Position numbers and translations under genes: made by a program. Below, piece by piece: positions 36,050-42,901 of a DNA stretch of 42,901 nt (within the stretch, counting starts at the first letter, position 1; each line of letters opens with the position of its first letter). The notes under the pieces are model-generated. The model was not told where the DNA came from. It made no database searches and saw nothing but the letters and a program-made list of their open reading frames with translations. The DNA lies in the NCBI GenBank assembly GCA_000708835.1, contig DF237642.1:1-42901 (forward strand). The letters are read 5' to 3'. Origin of the DNA: Klebsormidium nitens (taxonomy: Eukaryota; Streptophyta; Klebsormidiophyceae; Klebsormidiales; Klebsormidiaceae).

Positions 36050-36250
36050 TGGGTTGCCGGAAACTGGCTGGTGTGGCTGGATTGTTGGAAAGTTCCTGGT
36101 ATGGCCGGGTTGCCGGAAAGTGCCTGCTCTGGCCGGGTTGTTGGAAAGTTCGGCCTGGTATGGCCGGGTTTGTGGAAATTGTCTGGTATGGCCAATCTGC
36201 TGGAAATTTCCTGGTATGGCCGGATTGCCGGAAAGTGCCTTGTATGGTTG
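36050..36250. repeat. roughly 30-bp tandem array
   Basis: About seven degenerate units of consensus CTGGTATGGCCGGGTTGCTG followed by GAAAGTTC. One isolated further unit (GGAATGGCCGGGTTGCAATG) lies near 36410. Units vary between 27 and 33 bp. Translations in any frame are simple repeats of the DNA unit. Confidence 0.85.
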
Positions 36251-36489
36251 CCCCCAGCAAGCAGAGGGGTCAATGACGGAGGCGTACCACGAAGCAATGT
36301 GTTTCTTGTAAAACTAAGCGTTTCTTTTGTGGTACTCAGGAGTGGGGTCCCAGGTTGGGGGAGCAGGTGCCCCCACGTAGGGATCAACGGCAAATCCAAG
36401 AGATTGCCCGGAATGGCCGGGTTGCAATGTGTAGTCCGGCTAGCCGTAAGCCAAGCCGGCCGCCCCAATCATTCAGAACCAAGTCATTC

Positions 36490-36870
36490 AGAGGTATGTG
36501 CAAGCACTGTAGTATCACCCTGCTGAACCACACCTTGTCGAAGGTTCCTAGGGAATACACGTTTTCGCCTCTGAAACTTGTTTGCAACATGTGGTCTGGC
36601 CAGCCGTAAAGCATACAGAAAGCATGTGGTCAACACTTTAATGTCATCCTGTTGGACCACACCCTGTTGACGCTTCTCAGGGAATACACGTTTCGCTTCT
36701 TGCAACGTGTGGTCCAGCCAGGCGCAAGCCCGGCCAGCATGTAAAAGCCTATGCGGCAAGCACTGCAGTGTCACTTTGCGTGACCACACCTTGTCAATGG
36801 TTTTCAGAAACCCGGGTTTTGTGCTACGAAGAGCCGTGTGCAAGGTGTGGTCCAGTCATTTGTGGGTGGC
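36490..36870 (+). repeat. roughly 127-bp tandem array (3 copies) directly upstream of the origin-binding-protein-like exon
   Basis: Copies begin near 36497, 36625 and 36752. Shared segments are GCAAGCACTGYAGTGTCAC (Y is C or T), GACCACACCTTGTC, AGGGAATACACGTTT and CAACGTGTGGTCCAGCC. The last copy ends about 75 nt before the acceptor of the ATPase-like exon at 36943. The units resemble one another at perhaps two thirds of positions. Confidence 0.8.
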
Positions 36871-36942
36871 TCCTTTTGGGATGGCAGGGGAGCAGTGCAA
36901 ACGGGCGATGGTTTTTAATGCAATAGCGCTTCCTCTCCGCAG

Positions 36943-37356
36943 GTGGCAGGAGGGTCGTAACAATGCGGCGCTTTTCAGGAGCCCCATGGGCACTGGGAAG
37001 TCGACAAACAACCGTGCTATCCTCGAGGAGGCGCCCCGTCCGCGCGCTGTCCTCATGACCACGTATTGCCAAACACAAGCCAGCGATGCAGCCGGGAAGA
37101 ACCAGAATCTGCGCGCTACGGCGATCTCAAAACCAGATGCGGGCGCGATGTCGGGGAGCGCTTTGTCGAGCCCCTGGCCGACAGGGAGCTCTACCCGCGT
37201 GTCATCCGCCAGGTCGACAGCCTGCCCGGGCTCCTTGACGAAGATCCGCTCGTCCCGGCCTTTGACCTCGTCATTCTTGACGAGAGCGAGTCAATCCTCC
37301 CGCACCTCTCGGCAGACACCCTCTCGAGCGGGTTCGACAGCTGGTCGACCCCTTAA
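36943..37356 (+). pseudogene. origin-binding-protein-like (Herpes_ori_bp family) ATPase fragment, frameshifted
   Basis: After an acceptor (CTCTCCGCAG) the frame opens with a Walker A box, ALFRSPMGTGKST, then RAVLMTTYCQTQASD. Between about 37090 and 37115 the reading frame changes, and a second frame continues with RYGDLKTRCGRDVGERFV and a Walker B/DExx box, FDLVILDESESILPHLS, before a stop at 37354-37356. Spacing and wording of the two boxes are those of the replication-origin-binding-protein/helicase family (PF02399), found in large DNA viruses and scattered in algal genomes. Only the N-terminal ATPase part (about 135 codons) remains; helicase motifs III-VI are absent nearby. With the frameshift and missing remainder this is a decayed fragment, plausibly from a giant-virus-derived or endogenous family. 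Host and viral origin cannot be told apart from the sequence alone. Confidence 0.7.
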
Positions 37357-37614
37357 TCTTGTGCTTCGTAAGGAAGGGCATCAACCTGCCCACGACGGGG
37401 CCAGAGGAACGCGGGTACAGGATGGCGATGGGGAAGAATGTCGGACGGGTTCCAAGGCTCGGGTTTGAGGAGACGTGACCAGCTCAAAACCGGTTGGGTC
37501 AAGGTCCAGAACCCCCTATGACTGCGTGGAGCGGAGATCGCTTTCTCGCAGAATCCGCGCGCGCACGTGGCCTCTGCATCTGCATCTGCTCTGACTCAGC
37601 CACATCTCCTGCAG

Positions 37615-37786
37615 GATTGTCCCGTTCGTTGCCGGGGGCCCAGCCAACCTCAGCACGGGCAGGATGCTGGACTTCGTCAGTGTGACGTCACCGAACGGCC
37701 CCGATGGTTACCTCACCTATTCCGGTAGCCTAACGCAGCCGCCCTGCACCGAGGGCGTCACCTGTTCAGCGGAATCGGCCTTCTGA
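37615..37786 (+). pseudogene. isolated C-terminal exon of an alpha-type carbonic anhydrase
   Basis: Following an acceptor (CATCTCCTGCAG), 56 codons run to TGA and include YLTYSGSLTQPPCTEGVTCS. This is the alpha-carbonic-anhydrase signature GSLTxPPCxEGVxW with the final Trp changed to Cys. The zinc-binding histidines lie in upstream exons in this family, and none is found in the preceding 1 kb. The open frame stops about ten residues after the signature, losing the normal C-terminal strands. It is best read as a truncated gene copy; an enzyme made from it would be inactive. Confidence 0.72.
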
Positions 37787-39946
37787 TGGAGCGGGACAAG
37801 GAGACTAAGTACTTTTGGACCGGGACCGGACGCAGTAGGAATCAAAGGGAAAGTTGGTCGCTAACCAGGGCAATAACCAGACTTCACCCCTGGTTAGTGG
37901 GCAAGTAACCATGCCAACAAGGCTGGTTATGCCCTGGACCTGGTTGTTGGACATGTAACCAGGCCGTAAACAGCTGTTAACCAGCCCCGTTTATCGGGCG
38001 AAAGCCCCTGTGTCGATAGCTGACGTAGTGCGATTCAGGATTCCAACGGTGTCCCCGGTCCTGATCCAAGAAGTACTGACTCTCCCTGTCCCCGCTCGAA
38101 TAGCTTACGTCAGCGTGTGATATCTAGCACGCGCGCTGACTTTTCTGGTGTCCGCACTAAGCAATGAGCGGCGTTCGTGCATGAAAGGCCAGGTGTGTGA
38201 CGCCTCCGTTGGCTTATTCTGGCTGAAGGATTTGTGTGTGGGTATCCAAACGCTGCAAACAAGTTAGATTCTGGTCTGATATTACTTGCCGTCTTTGTAG
38301 ACTGCCCGAAATCGCATTCCAAAGATCAACACTTTTTGGAACCTGCTTGGGAACGTGCCCCGGTTGAAAGAGCTGGATTTGTAAAGGAACGAGTGGGCTT
38401 GTCTCGCCCTTTTCTCAGCAACAACCATCCTAAATTGCTGCTGCAGTGCCTTCTTACTTTCTTCTATCGTACGTGCTCTCGCAGGTTCATCACGACCAAG
38501 CCCCGGTACGCTTCCCAGGCCCAGATCATCCTTCTTATGAGCGCCACAGCTGGTGTGTCCGGGGCAGCCCGGACGAACAACCGGCCAACTCAGCCTCTGT
38601 ACAGCAGAACCATCTTCAGGATCGGCCTGACATAGAGTGCGAGTTCGAAACGCGAATCCTCCCGTCCCATTGGCCACGGGTCATTAGAGGTATAGCCCCT
38701 ATGGGATACTGGTTGATTGCAGTCCGGAAGACTTATTCTCGTCCAGACCGTCATCCGGGCAACTTGGCAAGGTTTCCAAACGCATATGAATCGTTCTAGA
38801 GAGATTATAACGAGTTTTTTGACGAGAACAAAACCCAAACTGATAATCGAGCTCTTTTCAAGTCAGAGAAAACCCAATCTACTTTCTCTTAAATGCTGTG
38901 ATGCCATTGGACATGATGGATTTGACTGTCAGAGCTTAAGGAATGCATTCGCAGCCCACCATCTTTGGTTGGCGTACACGGCTCGCGGCGAGACAAAAAA
39001 TGGAACTTCCGCGGGCCCCATCTTTGACAGAGCCAAGATACTAGCAAAAGCATGAACTTTGTAAAGTCTTCATATGAATCTCTCTTAAATTGGCCGGCTT
39101 CTTCAGGACCATACTCCCAGCTTGCGTAATGGTTTTCTTATATCCTGGTGTTAGGATACGTACAGCGCCATCAATCGCATGTAAGTAGTACATGGGCTAG
39201 GAGAGAATGTTACTTGCTGATCAGAGCCGGGCGCGTTGAAGGCCGGCTGGCCGCGCTCGGGAATCACGCCTGTTGCAGTTAAACGGATGTACATTCATGC
39301 ATGCACGATAAATGGGCAAGAGGACTTGATAGGAAAGGGCGTGTATGTATATGATCATTCATTGAACTGTAGTATTGTAGAAAACATGCACTGTAGAATT
39401 CTTGTAGAAAACACTGTAGAATTCTTTGAGGTAACCTAGGAGGGGTAGACATTGTGAAAACGTAGCAGCAACGCAACCCTATTGATTCGATAGAGTATTG
39501 GGGCACGAAAGCCTGTTGCGAGAATTAGACCCTCTCTAACCCGCTCTACGCCCGACACATGAACTCGGTCCTTTGAATACAAGCTGATTAAATCAATCAA
39601 CTGTGAACCATGCCGCATGCACGGGCCATGATCTGGGCTGCTTCAAACTGAGTCTCGCCATACTTACAGTCGAAAGTATGGCACTTATCCTTACATCGGT
39701 CGATTCCAAACAATCATGTCATTGCAACTACGCTAAACTGGTCCAGGGCTGGTTACAACGAAGTGCGTTGTTGATGGCTGAGTATGACTGTCTATGTAGA
39801 ACCACGAACATACCCTTCTGTGTTGTGAGATTCCAGGTGCACCCAGTCATGATGACTCCAACTCCTTCAGGACCATGGCGTCACTAGTATTTTGTTGCGT
39901 GTGCAGGCAGGGACCCTAAGTACAGCAACTCAATGCACCGCCAGAT
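37787..39946. other. gene-poor stretch with decayed sequence
   Basis: From 37850 to 38000 there are several imperfect copies of a TAACCAG/CTGGTTA motif in both orientations, with stem-loop potential. Around 38487-38691 a plus-strand block with good acceptor (CTCTCGCAG) and donor (GAG/GTATAG) is open in two frames; one reads QAPVRFPGPDHPSYERHSWC and is hydrophilic, but no family is recognised. Near 39375-39426 a roughly 25-bp segment with GTAGAATTCTT is duplicated. No complete gene is seen. Confidence 0.4.
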
Positions 39947-42513
39947 CTAAGCGAACCCTGCTGCTTCCACCTTGGCCCACAGCCCCTGTTGCTGCAGAAG
40001 CTCTCGGTGGAACTCCAGCCACCTTCTCAAGGACGCCTCTTGACCAGGGTAGGGCCACTGCTTCCAACCAGCAAGAGAGGGCAAGACGTAATCGACGTAC
40101 AGGCAGACCAGATAAGGCTCATCCTTGCTTACGGCTCTATTGTATACAAATTCCTTCACGTCAAGATTCCCCTGGATGTGAACGCCCTCGAAGCACCCCC
40201 GGTGAGCCATGTTGCCCTCAACGCCCCCACTCATGCCACGCCAGCTGGACGCGCTGGTCTTGTCCTGGCGGCCGTTTGTGAGGACCTTATGGCCGAAGCT
40301 GATGCCCCGGATGTCGGCTTTCATCATGTGCTGCACATAAGCAGCCAACTCTTTCACAAAGTGCTCTGTAGTGGGTCAAGTTGGCCACATGCGATCAGAA
40401 CAACCAATCAGCGCCATGTCTCTTGAAATCCAGCTTCCTGGATCCGGGTGAAGATACAGTGACCATTCAGAGCAGCTGAGGCAACAGAAAGTTGCACAGC
40501 AAGTATGCTCAGAGCCAACCTACAAAGCCGGCCTTTCTGAAGACGCACTGGTAATTAACGACGAACAGCCAGCAAAATCCATCTCTGTCTAGAGACCCGC
40601 AGTCCAGCAGCTTGAGTAGGGAATTAAATCACAAAGGGAACAATCGAGCTCGCCAAATATACACCACAAAACCATCCTCTTCAAAGCAGAGGCGTCACAA
40701 CCACAAAAGAGGCTCAACAAGCTTGTTCTGCTCAAGGGCCACCTACAACAAGCAGCTGCTAAGGCGTTGGGTATCTTGCGAGCTGGATGGCATGATCAAC
40801 ATCTAACCCACCTTGTTGATGGCGTAAGCCAGCACTGGCCGGTCCGCCACTGTCACTGGGTGCCCCAGGCAAATCGGGACATCCTTGAGGTCCACCTCCC
40901 CTGCACAAAGCAAAGACACTGAGCATGTGCAAATCTGGCACAGCCGTCATGGGGAGCTGTTCCCACAATTTACTGCCGGCTGATGCGAAAGGCTAACTAG
41001 GTTGATTGGTCCGATCAAGATCTGCAGGCGCAACCCCAAGCAGAACTGTAGGAGCAGAAACATCTTACTTTATAAGCAGAACTTTTCAAAACGCAGGTCT
41101 TAGAAAGCAACCGAAGAAACAACACCATATGCAGGATTGTAAGGGGTACTGCTATGCAATCAGCAAGCAACTAGAAAGAAGAGAAGAGCTTTTGTCAGAT
41201 ATCAGAAATCTCTGGAAACCCCTCGCATAGAGACCACATGCCAGATGGGTGTCCACCATTTTCCTGCTCACCAGGTGTCCCAGAGAGGAAGATGGGCAGG
41301 TGCTCGTCCAATTCTGTAGAGGGATCGCCTGATGGGACGAAGAATCTGTTCTGGCTGTTCGGCCTGGCTTTGCTGGGGTCAATCTCCACAACGAGAAGTA
41401 GTACATCGACGTGCTTCTCGAACAGCTCTCCATCGGCGGGATTTTTGTAGTAACGGGCTTGGAGGGGATTTCCAGACTTGTCAGGGCTCGAGGGGGGACT
41501 ACGAACTTCGGTATTTAGCAGGTTATACTTGGTGCGATCCTCCTCGCCGTGAACTGCGATCCTGTACCTCATTCCTGAGGCCCGTGTGAGAGCACATCCT
41601 GACAAAATACTGTCGGACCAGAAGCCGCGCTCCAACACCTCATCGCTGGTGCTAGTGTTATGTGCCGCACTCAGGTGGTACTGATAGTACTTGTCACCTG
41701 CAGCAGGATGTACTTCCTCAGAGGTGCAATCTTCCCTTCCTAGTGCAGGGTACAGAAGGCAGTGCTCTTTCTCAATCCCATTTCTGCAAGCCTCAACCTC
41801 AACACCTATGTCCTGGAAATCTGAAGTTTACTGCCTCAAAGAATCTCGACTTCCTGCATTTTCTGCATTGAAATATAGGAAAACATGTCAAGACCAGCTT
41901 AGCCCTTCTTTTATGGTAACAGAATGCCAATAAAGAGCTCCATTGAATGGATGACCATCTTTGACGCTGCCTCATGCTCTGACTACCCATACATATGACC
42001 ACAGACGAGATCCCACATCAGACACAAAAGCATACCTTGTGCCTGGAGGTTGAAGATGGGGATGCTCTTGAGGTATGGGGAGACTGCAAAGGTTGAGCCA
42101 TAGCCAGAGAAAGACCTTATGCACCCAACCGGCAGGTCTCCGAAACCTGTGCTCGTTCCAACCTGCTGCAGAATGTTCCGGTCCAAGTCCGACAGATATG
42201 CAAGTGACGGGGTTCTCAGGCGCCCTAAGTTATCAAAGGTAAGGATCTGGCGGTAGTTCTTCAGGTCGACGGGTCCAGTGAGATCGATGCTTTTGATAGG
42301 CATCAATCGCTCTAGCCCTGTGATCTTATCGTCCTCCTCTTTGAGACCCAATTCCGACCAACTTGCCACCAGACCTTCCACTTGTCCCCTGACCTCTGGA
42401 TTCTCGACAACATCGCTGCTGCATTCATCTGCAGGAAACTCAACCGATCTGAAGCTATCTGCAGCCACCTTGGACACCTTCTGGGGGGTCACCGGCTCCT
42501 GGTCGAAGTCCAT
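39947..42513 (-). CDS. unrecognised 469-aa protein (4 exons)
   Basis: Exons on the minus strand: 42513-42036, 41697-41272, 40900-40812 and 40363-39947 (TAG). Junctions are GT-AG and phase-consistent; the acceptor of exon 4 could be 2 nt off. It starts MDFDQEPVTPQKV. Stretches that look conserved-core-like are IDLTGPVDLKNYRQILTFDN, KSIPIFNLQAQG, GMRYRIAVHGEEDRTKY, HVDVLLLVVEID, GEVDLKDVPICLGHPVTVAD and SSWRGMSGGVEGNMAHRGCF. There is no signal peptide, membrane segment or motif I can name. The mix of short beta-like hydrophobic segments and charged loops suggests a soluble globular protein. It might belong to a lineage-specific algal family. The intact frame over four exons, beside a decayed region, argues that it is functional. 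Confidence 0.75.
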
Positions 42514-42901
42514 GGAGTGCCGTCTCAGGCCTGGCGACTCAGTTTTAGTTCCACAGCTGACTCTGAGGAGCTTGCTTGCCCGCAGGCCTCTGTGTAAGGT
42601 ACAGGCCTGAGTTCACAAGGAGTCAGCGACTTTCAGAGAAGATTTGAGGTTGCTCCGATCTCCTCGATCCTAAAACGAGAGAGAAGGCATACTTACCTGT
42701 TATTCAGCTAGGACAGAGAGGACCACCGACACTGACCACACCCCCCGGGACATGTCGCAAAAGTTCACGAACAGTATTACCTATACGACCGGTGGGGATT
42801 CCCACCCAACCCAGCCCCGGACATCGCCGCCCAGCACTTACCATTACCAAACTCTGGTGAACCGTTCCCGTCCCAACGGTTCCTCCTGAAGCACTCCCTT
42901 G
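42514..42901. other. upstream region of the 469-aa protein gene and window edge
   Basis: This holds the promoter and 5' untranslated region of the minus-strand gene. On the plus strand an ATG at 42752 opens 45 codons (MSQKFTNSITYTTGGDSHPT onward) to TGA near 42890. It may be a small first exon of a gene continuing right of the window or a chance frame. No element is recognised. Confidence 0.3.

Noticed and set aside
35180-36250. Regular repeats considered as a CRISPR array
   Set aside because: Units are directly abutting with no unique spacers, sizes (119 and about 30 bp) vary, and the genome is eukaryotic.
38282-38677. 131-codon minus-strand frame
   Set aside because: Shadow of the plus-strand block at 38487-38691; Arg/Gly/Ser-rich without a domain.
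1-42901. tRNA or rRNA genes
   Set aside because: I looked for T-loop-like GTTCGAATCC and paired arms by eye and found no complete cloverleaf; a covariance-model scan would be needed to exclude them.

Overview
The window is nuclear DNA from a photosynthetic eukaryote, most likely a streptophyte green alga. A Klebsormidium-like charophyte is my guess, but no marker here fixes the genus. The reasons are: genes broken into many small exons (31 to about 480 nt) with GT-AG introns of 0.1 to 1.3 kb; clear green-lineage proteins (an LPA3/DUF1995 plastid protein, a plant-type chorismate synthase, a PUX8-like UBX protein, a GONST3/4-type nucleotide-sugar transporter); and no operons or ribosome binding sites. 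I rebuilt the gene models by hand from splice signals and codon phase. In the models of the five best-supported multi-exon genes (three for the UBX, transporter, LPA3 and chorismate synthase genes plus the gene at 39.9-42.5 kb) every junction keeps phase.

Layout. 1-6.0 kb is gene-poor. It carries a 14-bp GC-rich satellite at 1-655 and again at 3919-4156, fused there to an unrelated 40-bp satellite (4157-5275). 6.06-12.69 kb (minus) is a 10-exon UBA-UIM-UBX gene (643 aa). 13.22-17.01 kb (plus) is a 6-exon nucleotide-sugar transporter (367 aa), divergent from the UBX gene. 17.99-23.35 kb (minus) is a 10-exon LPA3-like DUF1995 gene (415 aa). 24.00-29.08 kb (plus) is a 9-exon chorismate synthase (481 aa), again divergent. 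30.2-33.9 kb holds a weakly supported minus-strand gene end and an unrecognised plus-strand gene with a 490-codon last exon. 34-39.9 kb is repeat-rich and decayed: a 119-bp tandem array, a roughly 30-bp array, a roughly 127-bp array, a frameshifted origin-binding-protein-like ATPase fragment and an isolated alpha-carbonic-anhydrase C-terminal exon. 39.95-42.51 kb (minus) is a complete 4-exon gene for an unrecognised 469-aa protein.

How the genes relate. They form no pathway. Chorismate synthase (end of the shikimate pathway) and the LPA3-like protein (photosystem II assembly) are both plastid proteins and share a 650-bp divergent promoter region. The UBX protein (CDC48 adaptor) and the sugar transporter (Golgi) share another of about 530 bp.

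The most striking observation is structural. In three neighbouring genes, short tandem arrays (44 to 139 bp units, 3-4 copies) sit exactly across exon-intron junctions and duplicate a splice site with the adjoining exon edge. In the three acceptor-side cases the functional junction is the last copy in transcription order, preceded by two or three decoy copies. In the donor-side case it is the first.
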